Source: Gemmatimonadota bacterium
GTDB lineage: Bacteria; Gemmatimonadota; Gemmatimonadetes; Gemmatimonadales; Gemmatimonadaceae
Direction: 5' to 3'
DNA: 13,632 bases
Assembly (NCBI GenBank): GCA_028287225.1
Contig: JAQBPZ010000081.1
Coordinates: 1-13,632 of the forward strand
Shown: positions 4,741-12,530 of the stretch, piece after piece
Layout of the letters: every line of letters starts with the position of its first letter
How positions within the stretch are numbered: position 1 is the stretch's first letter
The notes under the pieces: model-generated
Database searches by the model: none
Seen by the model: the letters and a program-made list of their open reading frames with translations, nothing else
What the model was told of the DNA's origin: nothing
Position numbers and translations under genes: made by a program

Positions 4741-6963
4741 ATGGACGAGACCACGAGCCACGCCCCCACCGCCACTCTCCCCGCATTCGCCCCCGCCGCC
4801 GACGCGCCCCGCTGGGGCCTTCGCGCGATGGCGCTGCTCCTCATCGCGCTGGGCATCGTCCCCACCGCGAACTTCGTCACGTTGGACCAGCAGCAGCGCT
4901 GGTGGGCTGGCGCCGTGCGAAGCTGGACGCTGTGGGGCGTCCTGATCGGCGCCGCCGCGCTGCTGCTCGGGCGCTTCGCCACCGCCCGCAGCGAGGAGCT
5001 CCGCGCCCGGCTGGAGGAGCGGATCCGCCGGCCCTCGCCGCGCGAGTTCGCGCGCTTCGTCGCGGGCCTGACCTGTGCCCTGGGCGTGTTCTTCGGATGG
5101 CTGCTCTTCCACTTCCAGGGCGCCACGATCGACGAGCTGTCGGAACAGTGGCAGGCACACCTCCTCACCACCGGCCACCTCGTCGCGCGCGCCGAACGGC
5201 ACGACGAGTTCTTCAACACCATGCAGACCGTCGCCTTCGACGGGCGCTGGTTCTCGCACTTCCCGATCGGCGGCCCGCTGCTCCAGGCCCTCGGGCTGCT
5301 GCTGCACGTGCCCTGGCTCATCAATCCCCTGCTGGCGGCCTGCGCCGGCGTGGCCGTCTACCGCTTCGCGGCAACGGTCGGCTCCGAGCTCCAGGGGCGC
5401 GTGGCCGCGCTGCTCTTCGCCGTCGCGCCCTTCGTGCTGTTCGTCGCGGCCAGCAAGCTGGATCACGTCGGCACGCTCGCCGCGGTGTGGATTGCGCTCG
5501 CGGCGCTGACTCGCTGGCACGCCGCGGACTCGGCCCGCGACGCCATGCGGTCGGCGGCGGTCGTGGGCCTGGGCCTGGGCGCGGCCACGATGATCCGTCC
5601 GTACGACGGGCTCCTCGCCACCGTTGCCGTCGGCACGTTCCAGCTCGCGGTCTGCTGGCGTGACGCGACGCGCTGGAAGTCGCTCCTCGTGCAGGCGCTG
5701 GCCGGCGCCCTGCCCATCGCCGTGCTCCTCGCCGCGAACCGCGGCATGACGGGCCACCCGCTCACCTTCGCGTACGACGTCCTGAACGGCGCCGAGCACC
5801 GGCCCGGGTTCCACACCAGCCCACTCGGCTTCGACCACACGCCGCGGCACGGCCTCTACCTCGTCTCGTCGTACCTCATGCGGCTCAACGCCGCGCTGCT
5901 CGGCTGGCCGGTGCCTGTGGTCGGGGTGGTGGCGGTGGTGATGCTGCTTCAGCGTTCGGCGTCACGCTGGGACGCGCTGCTGCTCGGCATGCTGGCGACG
6001 ACCTTCGTGGGCTACTTCCTCTACTGGGGCGAGGGCTCGTTCAACGGGCCGCGGTTCCTGTACACCGTCGTGCCGGTGTTCCTCATCTTCATCGCCCGCC
6101 TGCCGGTGGTGCTGCGGCAGCGCGCAAGGACGCCGCAGATGCGCGCGGCGGCCGTCATGCTCGTGCCGCTCTGGTGCCTGGCCGCATGGTGGGTGCCGGT
6201 GGGCGTGCCGCAGCCCTTCGCCGTATGGACGGTGGCCGCGCGCGCCCAGCAGGGCGAGACGGTGTCGCCCCTCATCGTGGAGGCCGTGCGACGCCAGCAC
6301 CTCGAGAACGCGCTGGTGTTCGTCAGCGACGGGCTGCACGCGCGGATCACGGCCCGGCTGCGCGCGCTCGGTGCCCCGCCCTTCCTGGCGCAGCAGGTGG
6401 TGGGTCACTACGACGCGTGCGCCCTCCTCCAGCGACTGACCGACGCCGAGCGCAGCGGTGCGCCGCCGGCGCAGCAGGCGGCCCACGTGCTCGCCATCCT
6501 GGACGAGCAGCAGACCGCGACGCCGATCCCGGGGCTTTCGGCGCTGGAGCAGCTCGCGCTGGTGCAGGACCGCGACATTCCGCCGGCGTGCAAGGCGGAG
6601 CTCCAGCGCTCGCTCGCGCGTGGCGCGGACATGGCGCGACTGCTCCCGCTCATGTCCCTGGATTCGCTCGGCCGGCTCGGCGGCGACGTGGTCTATGCCC
6701 GCGACTTCGGCCCGCGAGACGAGCTGCTGCGCGACCGCTTTCCCGACCGCGTCTGGTACACCGTGCGCTCCGAGGTGCAGGGCGACTCGCTCGGCGTCGT
6801 GCTGGAGCCGTACCGGCGATCGGCGGCCGGCGCGGCGCCGATGGACGAGGTCGCTCGCCTCAGGGCTTGTCCGTCGCGACGCTGTCCGGCGCCGGCGGCA
6901 GCCCCGCGAGACGGCGCACCGCGTCGAATGGCTTCTTCTTCGACCGCTTCGCCGCCTCGATGA
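4741..6963 (+). CDS. Polytopic membrane protein, probable GT-C-fold glycosyltransferase
   Basis: This 740-residue protein has many hydrophobic segments (for example near 28-45, 63-79, 106-124, 193-210, 219-237, 243-257, 271-284, 287-305, 316-332, 389-403, 411-428, 439-456 and 468-487). The first large loop after the third segment carries D131-E132, in the place where lipid-phosphate-sugar glycosyltransferases of the GT-C fold (ArnT, PMT) keep a catalytic acid. Other family-like points are HFPIGGPLLQALG near 173-185, IRPYDGLL near 285-292 and GPRFLYTVVP near 436-445. Residues from about 490 onward form a soluble tail I do not recognise. Likely role: sugar transfer to a lipid or protein at the outer face of the cytoplasmic membrane; the substrate is unknown. 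The last 34 residues (about 707-740) are encoded opposite the end of the convergent peptidase gene and look unconserved. The start lies 11 bp after the helicase gene. Confidence 0.75.
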   Translation: MDETTSHAPTATLPAFAPAADAPRWGLRAMALLLIALGIVPTANFVTLDQQQRWWAGAVRSWTLWGVLIGAAALLLGRFATARSEELRARLEERIRRPSPREFARFVAGLTCALGVFFGWLLFHFQGATIDELSEQWQAHLLTTGHLVARAERHDEFFNTMQTVAFDGRWFSHFPIGGPLLQALGLLLHVPWLINPLLAACAGVAVYRFAATVGSELQGRVAALLFAVAPFVLFVAASKLDHVGTLAAVWIALAALTRWHAADSARDAMRSAAVVGLGLGAATMIRPYDGLLATVAVGTFQLAVCWRDATRWKSLLVQALAGALPIAVLLAANRGMTGHPLTFAYDVLNGAEHRPGFHTSPLGFDHTPRHGLYLVSSYLMRLNAALLGWPVPVVGVVAVVMLLQRSASRWDALLLGMLATTFVGYFLYWGEGSFNGPRFLYTVVPVFLIFIARLPVVLRQRARTPQMRAAAVMLVPLWCLAAWWVPVGVPQPFAVWTVAARAQQGETVSPLIVEAVRRQHLENALVFVSDGLHARITARLRALGAPPFLAQQVVGHYDACALLQRLTDAERSGAPPAQQAAHVLAILDEQQTATPIPGLSALEQLALVQDRDIPPACKAELQRSLARGADMARLLPLMSLDSLGRLGGDVVYARDFGPRDELLRDRFPDRVWYTVRSEVQGDSLGVVLEPYRRSAAGAAPMDEVARLRACPSRRCPAPAAAPRDGAPRRMASSSTASPPR

Positions 6964-7996
6964 TCGCGATCACCGTCGCACGCAGGTCCCCGCGATGCAT
7001 GGCGAGCACGGCGTCGAAGGCGTCGAGATCGGTGAGGTAGACGCGCCGCGACATGAGGATGGCGTTGTCCAGCCGGACCCGCTCCAGCGCCCGGATGCTG
7101 ATGGTCTCGAGGTGCGGCCCGAGGTCCTGGCGCAGCTGCGTGCGCGCCTCGCCGAAGAGTGAATCGCGCACGCCGATGCGCGTCGCCACCTGCTGCGGCT
7201 CGTCGCCGGGGTGGGCCTTGAACGCGGAATCCACGCGCAGGTAGAGGTCCGCCCAGAAGCGGCCGAGCTTGCGCTCGTCCCTCCACCGGGCCACCACCTC
7301 GGCGGCCGCCCGCGCCTGCCCGCGCGAGAGGTAGAACCGCTCCGCGCCGCGCGCGCCCACGAAGTTCGCGAAGCTCTCGTTGAAGACCGCCCCGCCGGGC
7401 GCGTAATACGTGTTGTGCGTCAGCTCGTGGATCACCGTGTTCGCCACGGTGAGCGAGTCGGCGCGGAGCGTGGTGGGGAGCAGCGGATCGTTGAACCAGC
7501 CGAGGGTGCTGAAGGCCGACGCCGGCCCGAGGTGCGCGTCGTACCCGCGCGCGGTGAGGTCGCGCTCGGCGTCGCGCGCCTGGGCGAAGTCGAAGTAGCC
7601 CTTGTAGGGCACGCGGCCCACGACGGGAAACCACCAGGTGTACCGCACCAGCCGGTCGCGATAGGCGCCGGAGAGGAGGAGCACCAGGGTGTCGCGGTCG
7701 AGCCGGCTGTAGGTGGTGAAGCTCTCCCCCACCTTGAGGCCGAGGCTGTCCTGGGCGAAGTGGCGGGTGTCGAGCACGATCTGGAGCTTCGCGCGGAGCG
7801 GAGGCGGGGTACCGGGGTCCGCGACCAGCTCGTCGATGGGCCGGCGGCGCCAGAGGATCTTGCCCTCCTCCCAGGCCGCGCGCGCGAGGTAGCGCCCGGT
7901 GGGTGCCAGCCCGAGGAACGCGGCGATCAGGAGCAGCAGGAGGACGCCGCTCCAACGGAGCGCGCGGAGCCACCTAACTCTTTTATTTTCAGTCAC
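6860..7996 (-). CDS. Membrane-anchored predicted zinc aminopeptidase (COG4324/PF10023)
   Basis: This 378-residue protein has one N-terminal membrane segment (about residues 15-31, GVLLLLLIAAFLGLAP) that should anchor it with the catalytic domain outside the cytoplasm. The zinc-peptidase motif HELTH lies at residues 190-194, and NESFA at 206-210 supplies E207 as the likely third zinc ligand. The block STLGWFNDPLL at 163-173 just before it is typical of the predicted aminopeptidase family COG4324. Activity is inferred from family only. There is no in-frame ATG near the beginning; I use the GTG at 7996, which gives MTENKRVRWL and then the membrane segment. It is preceded by a weak CGGAA. The gene is divergent from dnaE across 66 bp, and its 3' end overlaps the convergent membrane-protein gene by 104 bp. 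Confidence 0.87.
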   Translation of the reverse strand: MTENKRVRWLRALRWSGVLLLLLIAAFLGLAPTGRYLARAAWEEGKILWRRRPIDELVADPGTPPPLRAKLQIVLDTRHFAQDSLGLKVGESFTTYSRLDRDTLVLLLSGAYRDRLVRYTWWFPVVGRVPYKGYFDFAQARDAERDLTARGYDAHLGPASAFSTLGWFNDPLLPTTLRADSLTVANTVIHELTHNTYYAPGGAVFNESFANFVGARGAERFYLSRGQARAAAEVVARWRDERKLGRFWADLYLRVDSAFKAHPGDEPQQVATRIGVRDSLFGEARTQLRQDLGPHLETISIRALERVRLDNAILMSRRVYLTDLDAFDAVLAMHRGDLRATVIAIIEAAKRSKKKPFDAVRRLAGLPPAPDSVATDKP

Positions 7997-8062
7997 TTCC
8001 GATGTCGCCGATACATTCGGGTGCCTTTGACGCGGGGGGTCGCGGTCGCTATTCTTTTTAAG
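7997..8062. promoter_or_regulatory. Divergent promoter region between the peptidase gene and dnaE
   Basis: These 66 bp must hold promoters for both genes. The dnaE-side promoter is clear. On the minus strand the best candidate for the peptidase gene is TGTATC at 8010-8015, 13 bp before the GTG, without a recognisable -35; this is weak. The two transcription starts would lie within about 60 bp of each other, so the promoters probably overlap and may compete. Confidence 0.5.
8027..8055 (+). promoter_or_regulatory. Near-consensus sigma-70-type promoter of dnaE
   Basis: TTGACG (8027-8032) matches five of six -35 consensus bases. It is followed by a spacer of exactly 17 bp and TATTCT (8050-8055) as the -10 box. 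The last -10 base is 7 bp before the dnaE ATG at 8063, and there is no Shine-Dalgarno sequence (only TTTTAAG). Transcription should start on or next to the A of ATG. It should drive dnaE, accA and the RicT-like gene together. Confidence 0.75.
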
Positions 8063-11000
8063 ATGTCCTTCGTCCATCTCCACTGCCACTCGGAGTACTC
8101 CCTCCTCGACGGCGCCAACCGGATCGACGACCTGATTGCGCGGGCGATCGAGCTCGAGCAGCCGGCGCTCGCGATCACGGATCACGGCAACCTGCACGCG
8201 GCGTGGGAGTTCCAGGAGAAGGCGAAGAAGGCGGGGCTCAAGCCCATCATCGGCATGGAGGCGTACGTCGCCCCGGCCGACCGCCGGACCAAGGCAAGGC
8301 CAGGCCCCGGAATCAAGCCTTACTATCATCTCGTGCTGCTCGCGCGGGACCTGGTGGGCTACAAGAACCTGGTGAAGCTCTCCTCGCTCGCCTACACCGA
8401 GGGCTTCTACTCCAAGCCCCGCGTGGACCGCGAGCTGCTCGCGAAGTACAGCGAGGGGCTGATCGTGAGCTCCGCGTGCCTGGCGGGCGAGGTGGCCTCC
8501 AACTTCGAGCGGGGCGACGAGGCGGGGGCCCGCGAGGCGGCCGCCTGGTACGCGGACGTCTTCAAGGACCGCTACTACCTGGAAGTGCAGGCGCACGACT
8601 CCGAGGGCCAGGCCAGGCTCAATGGCCAGATCTTCAAGCTCGGCCAGGAGATGAACCTGCCGGTCGTCGCCACGAACGACGCGCACTTCCTCAAGGCGGG
8701 CGACCACTCGGCGCACGACGTCCTGCTCTGCATCGGCCTGGGCAAGGACTTCTCGGACCAGAACCGCATGCACTACGACCGGGGGCTCTACTTCAAGAGC
8801 GCCCCCGAGATGCGCGAGCGGTTCACCGATCGTCCCGACGTCCTCGAGAACACGCTGAAGATCGCCGACGAGGCGGGGTTCGCCTTCGAGAAGAAGTACT
8901 ACGTGCCCTCGTTCCCCCTGCCTCCCGAGGTGGCCACGGAGAACGAGCTGCTCGTGAGCCTGGCGACGACGGGCGCTCATGCGCGCTATGGCGAGGTGCT
9001 GTCGCCGGAGGTGCAGCAGCGCCTGCAGTACGAGCTCGACGTGATCACGCGCACCGGCTACGCGGGCTACTTCCTCATCGTCTACGACTTCATCAAGGCG
9101 GCGCGCGACCTCGACATCCCGGTGGGCCCGGGGCGCGGCTCGGCGGCCGGCTCGCTGGTGGCGTACGCGCTGCGCATCACGGACGTCTGCCCGCTCAAGT
9201 ACGACCTGCTGTTCGAGCGCTTCCTGAACCCGGAGCGCGTCTCGATGCCCGACATCGACGTCGACTTCTGCTTCGAGCGGCGCGGCGAGGTGATCGAGTA
9301 CGTGCGCCAGAAGTACGGCAAGGCGTCGGTGGGGCAGATCGTCACCTTCGGGACGATGAAGTCGCGGGCGGCCGTCAAGGACGTGGGCCGCACGCTGGGC
9401 TTCACGCCCGCGGAGACCGACGCGCTCGCGAAGCTCATCCCGAACGGGCCGGCCTTCTCGCTCACGGTGAAGGACGCGATCCGCGAAGTGCCGGAGATCA
9501 AGAAGCTCTACGCGTCGGATGAGCGGTACAAGACGCTGCTCGACTACGCCATCTCCCTGGAAGGGCTGTCGCGCCACACGGGGGTGCACGCCGCCGGCGT
9601 CGTGATCGCGCCGGGTCCGCTCGACGACTACGTGCCCACGCTCACCGTGGACAGCAAGGGCGCGGGCGCGGGGGGCGACGAGCGCGTCACGGTCACGCAG
9701 TACGACATGAACTGCCTGGAGAAGGCAGGCATGCTCAAGATGGACTTCCTGGGCCTCACCACGCTGACGGTGATCCGGGACGCCCTCGACAACATCCAGG
9801 CGCGCACCGGCGTGCGCCCGGACCTCGATGCCGTCGACATGGCGGACCCGAAGACCTACCAGATGCTCCGCGCGGGGCGCACGACCGGCGTGTTCCAGTT
9901 CGAGTCGCCGCTCGCCACCGACATGCTGCGCGCGATCCGCTGCGACAGCTTCGACGACCTCGTCGCGAGCAACGCGCTGCTGCGTCCGGGCCCGCTCGAC
10001 GCGGGCATGCACAAGGTGTATCAGCGCCGGAAGCGCGGCGAGGAGCCGGTGAGCTACGCGCTCCCCGAGCTGGAGCCGATCCTCAAGCCGACGTACGGCG
10101 TCATCACCTACCAGGAGCAGGTGATGCGCCTGGCGCAGGTGATCGCCGGCATCTCGCTCGCCGAGGCGGACGTGCTCCGCAAGGCGGTGGGCAAGAAGGA
10201 CGCGGAGCTCATCAAGAAGGAGCTCGGCAAGTTCGTGGAGAAGTCCATCGCGCGTGGCTTCGACCGCAAGATCGTGGAGGAGCTCTCCGGGCAGATCGAG
10301 ACGTTCGGCCGCTACGGCTTCAACAAGTCGCACTCGGTCGCGTACTCGGTCGTCTCGTTCCACACGGCGTACCTCAAGGCGCACTTCCCCGCCGAGTTCA
10401 TGGCGGCCATCCTCTCGTCGTCCATCGGCGACACCGACTCGGTGGTGAAGTTCATCAACGAGGCGCGCGAGATGGGCATCGAGGTGCTCCCGCCGGACGT
10501 GAACGAGTCGGGCTACAAGTTCACCGTGCTCGACGAACGGCGCATCCGCTTCGGGCTCGGCGCCATCCGCAACGTCGGCAAGGGGGCCATCGACTCCATC
10601 CTCGGCGCCAAGCGCACGAAGGCGTTCGACACCTTCTTCGACTTCACCGAGCGGGTGGACCTGCGCGCCTGCAACAAGCGGGTGTTCGAGGCGCTGATCT
10701 CGTCTGGTGCACTCGATGGGCTCGGGGGTCACCGGGCGCAGTACTGGAGCGCGCTCGACGCGGCCATGCAGGAGGCGTCGCTCAAGCAGCAGGAGAAGGC
10801 GATGGGCCAGGTCTCGATGTTCGGGCTGGCGTCGGACGATGCGGGGGCCCAGGCGGAGGGGCCGCGCACCCTGCCCAACGTGGCCCCGATGGCCGAATCG
10901 GAGCGGCTGACGCGGGAAAAGGAGATCCTCGGCTTCTACATCAGCGGGCACCCGCTGGAGCCGTACCGCATGGAGTGCGAGCTGTTCGCGACGCATACCG

Positions 11001-11557
11001 TGAGCAACCTCGGGAAGTGGGTTCCGGAGCCGCTGTCCCTGGGTGTGGTGGTCACCGCGATCAAGCGCCAGACGAGCAAGCGGTCGGGGGCGGAGTTCGC
11101 GCGGTTGACAGTTGAGGATTTCTCTGGATCTTCCGAGGTACTCGTTTTCCCGGAGAGCTGGGGGCTGCTCGCCGACCGGGTCCGCACCGATGTGCCCGTC
11201 CTGATGAAGGGGGGCTATTCCAAGCGCGACCAGGACGCGGACAGCCCCACGTTCATCGTGGAGTCGGTCACGCCGTTCGCCGAGCTGCGGCTCAACGGCC
11301 AGGTCTCGATCTCCATCGAGCTCGGGCTGGGCGACGGCATGACCGCCGAAGTCATGGCCGACGTGCGGGCGGTGATCGATGCGCATGCGACGTCGCACAG
11401 CGGCGCGCCGCCGCTGGAGCTCAGGTGGAACGATGGCAATGGAACGCGGGCGCGCCTCAAGTCGCGCTCGATCAGGCTCGCGGCCACCCAGGCCGCACTG
11501 ACTGACCTGCGGGCGCTGCTCGGGACCGAGCGCGTCCGCCTCGTGCGCGGGGGCTGA
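8063..11557 (+). CDS. dnaE: DNA polymerase III alpha subunit
   Basis: This is the replicative DNA polymerase catalytic subunit, 1164 residues, close to the roughly 1160 of E. coli DnaE. Domain order is standard. An N-terminal PHP domain has HLHCHSEYSLLDG at residues 5-17 and ITDHGNL at 38-44. The Pol III palm carries the catalytic aspartate cluster PDIDVDF (D397, D399, D401) and D561 in KMDFLGL. The fingers/helix-hairpin region includes YGFNKSHSVAYS. A beta-clamp-binding motif QVSMF lies at 916-920, the counterpart of the QADMF site of E. coli DnaE. A C-terminal OB fold (around LGVVVTAIKRQTSKRSG) and tau-binding tail follow. The start at 8063 gives the conserved MSFVHLH beginning and sits directly after the promoter. 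PHP metal-ligand positions lost in E. coli are retained here. It is the first gene of a tight cluster with accA and ricT. Confidence 0.98.
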   Translation: MSFVHLHCHSEYSLLDGANRIDDLIARAIELEQPALAITDHGNLHAAWEFQEKAKKAGLKPIIGMEAYVAPADRRTKARPGPGIKPYYHLVLLARDLVGYKNLVKLSSLAYTEGFYSKPRVDRELLAKYSEGLIVSSACLAGEVASNFERGDEAGAREAAAWYADVFKDRYYLEVQAHDSEGQARLNGQIFKLGQEMNLPVVATNDAHFLKAGDHSAHDVLLCIGLGKDFSDQNRMHYDRGLYFKSAPEMRERFTDRPDVLENTLKIADEAGFAFEKKYYVPSFPLPPEVATENELLVSLATTGAHARYGEVLSPEVQQRLQYELDVITRTGYAGYFLIVYDFIKAARDLDIPVGPGRGSAAGSLVAYALRITDVCPLKYDLLFERFLNPERVSMPDIDVDFCFERRGEVIEYVRQKYGKASVGQIVTFGTMKSRAAVKDVGRTLGFTPAETDALAKLIPNGPAFSLTVKDAIREVPEIKKLYASDERYKTLLDYAISLEGLSRHTGVHAAGVVIAPGPLDDYVPTLTVDSKGAGAGGDERVTVTQYDMNCLEKAGMLKMDFLGLTTLTVIRDALDNIQARTGVRPDLDAVDMADPKTYQMLRAGRTTGVFQFESPLATDMLRAIRCDSFDDLVASNALLRPGPLDAGMHKVYQRRKRGEEPVSYALPELEPILKPTYGVITYQEQVMRLAQVIAGISLAEADVLRKAVGKKDAELIKKELGKFVEKSIARGFDRKIVEELSGQIETFGRYGFNKSHSVAYSVVSFHTAYLKAHFPAEFMAAILSSSIGDTDSVVKFINEAREMGIEVLPPDVNESGYKFTVLDERRIRFGLGAIRNVGKGAIDSILGAKRTKAFDTFFDFTERVDLRACNKRVFEALISSGALDGLGGHRAQYWSALDAAMQEASLKQQEKAMGQVSMFGLASDDAGAQAEGPRTLPNVAPMAESERLTREKEILGFYISGHPLEPYRMECELFATHTVSNLGKWVPEPLSLGVVVTAIKRQTSKRSGAEFARLTVEDFSGSSEVLVFPESWGLLADRVRTDVPVLMKGGYSKRDQDADSPTFIVESVTPFAELRLNGQVSISIELGLGDGMTAEVMADVRAVIDAHATSHSGAPPLELRWNDGNGTRARLKSRSIRLAATQAALTDLRALLGTERVRLVRGG

Positions 11558-11563
11558 CAACGG

Positions 11564-12526
11564 ATGGCGACTGCCACTATGGAGTTCGAGAAGCCGATCG
11601 CGGAGCTCGAGAAGCAGATCGACGAGCTGAAGAAGATGGCCGACGACCGCTCGCTCGACGTCACCAACGAGATCGAGCCGCTGGAGAAGAAGCTCGGCGA
11701 GCTGCGGGCGGACATCTACAAGAGCCTCACCCCGCTGCAGCGCGTCCAGGTGGCGCGCAGCAACCGGCGGCCGCTCACCGAGGACTACCTGCGGCTCTGC
11801 TTCACCGACTTCATCGAGCTGCACGGCGATCGCGCCTTTCGGGAGGACGCCGCGATCATGGGCGGCTGGGCGCGCCTGGACGGCGAGACGGTGATGGTGA
11901 TCGGCCACCAGCGCGGGCGCGACACGAAGGAGAACCTGCGCCGCAACTTCGGCATGCCGCACCCGGAGGGCTACCGCAAGGCGCTGCGCCTCATGAAGCT
12001 GGCGGAGAAGTTCCACGTCCCCGTCATCACCTTCATCGACACCCCGGGCGCGTGGCCGGGCCTCGGCGCCGAGGAGCGCGGGCAGAGCGAGGCCATCGCG
12101 CGCAACCTGTTCGAGATGAGCCGGCTCGAGACGCCGATCATCGCGACGGTCATCGGCGAGGGGGGATCGGGCGGCGCGCTGGCGCTTGGCGTCGCCGACC
12201 GCGTGAACATGCTGGAGAACTCGGTCTACTCGGTGATCAGCGTGGAGGGCGCCGCGGCCATCCTCTGGAAGGACGGGAAGCTGGAGAACCGCGAGCGGGC
12301 CGCCTCCGCGCTGCGCATCACGGCGCCCGACCTGCTGGAGCTCAAGGTCATCGACGCCATCGTGCCGGAGCCGCCGGGAGGCGCGCACGCGAACCACGAG
12401 GCCACGGCCCAGGCGCTGCAGAAGGTGCTTCTCGAGCAGCTGGACGAGCTGCGCGGGCTCAAGCCCGACAAGCTCGTCCGACGCCGTCGCGAGAAGTTCC
12501 TCCGCATAGGCCAGTTCGTCGAATAA
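11564..12526 (+). CDS. accA: Acetyl-CoA carboxylase carboxyltransferase subunit alpha
   Basis: AccA pairs with AccD to transfer the carboxyl group from biotin on AccB to acetyl-CoA, giving malonyl-CoA for fatty acid synthesis in the cytoplasm. The 320-residue length matches E. coli AccA (319). Conserved crotonase-fold motifs are GHQRGRDTKE at 114-123, FGMPHPEGYRKA at 129-140, DTPGAWPGLGAEERGQ at 159-174 and the oxyanion/CoA-binding GEGGSGGALA at 198-207. The N-terminal charged helical stretch (residues 7-50) is usual for the family. It starts 6 bp after the dnaE stop. A second ATG at residue 6 is a possible alternative start. The dnaE-accA order is also found in E. coli, so the link is old. 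No accD is visible in the window. Confidence 0.97.
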   Translation: MATATMEFEKPIAELEKQIDELKKMADDRSLDVTNEIEPLEKKLGELRADIYKSLTPLQRVQVARSNRRPLTEDYLRLCFTDFIELHGDRAFREDAAIMGGWARLDGETVMVIGHQRGRDTKENLRRNFGMPHPEGYRKALRLMKLAEKFHVPVITFIDTPGAWPGLGAEERGQSEAIARNLFEMSRLETPIIATVIGEGGSGGALALGVADRVNMLENSVYSVISVEGAAAILWKDGKLENRERAASALRITAPDLLELKVIDAIVPEPPGGAHANHEATAQALQKVLLEQLDELRGLKPDKLVRRRREKFLRIGQFVE

Positions 12527-12530
12527 CCCA

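Noticed and set aside
2471..4786. A 771-codon minus-strand open frame opposite the helicase gene
   Set aside because: It is an antisense shadow of a fully motif-supported helicase, has His/Arg/Val-rich composition, no domain and no start context.
7211..8062. Upstream extension of dnaE opposite the peptidase gene
   Set aside because: The conserved DnaE N-terminus starts at MSFVHLH (8063), directly after a strong promoter; the extension is antisense to the HExxH peptidase.
11105..11132. TTGACA inside dnaE followed by AT-richer DNA, a possible internal promoter for accA
   Set aside because: At 16-17 bp spacing the -10 candidates (GATCTT, ATCTTC) are poor, the site is over 400 bp from accA, and the bases encode the conserved OB-fold segment.
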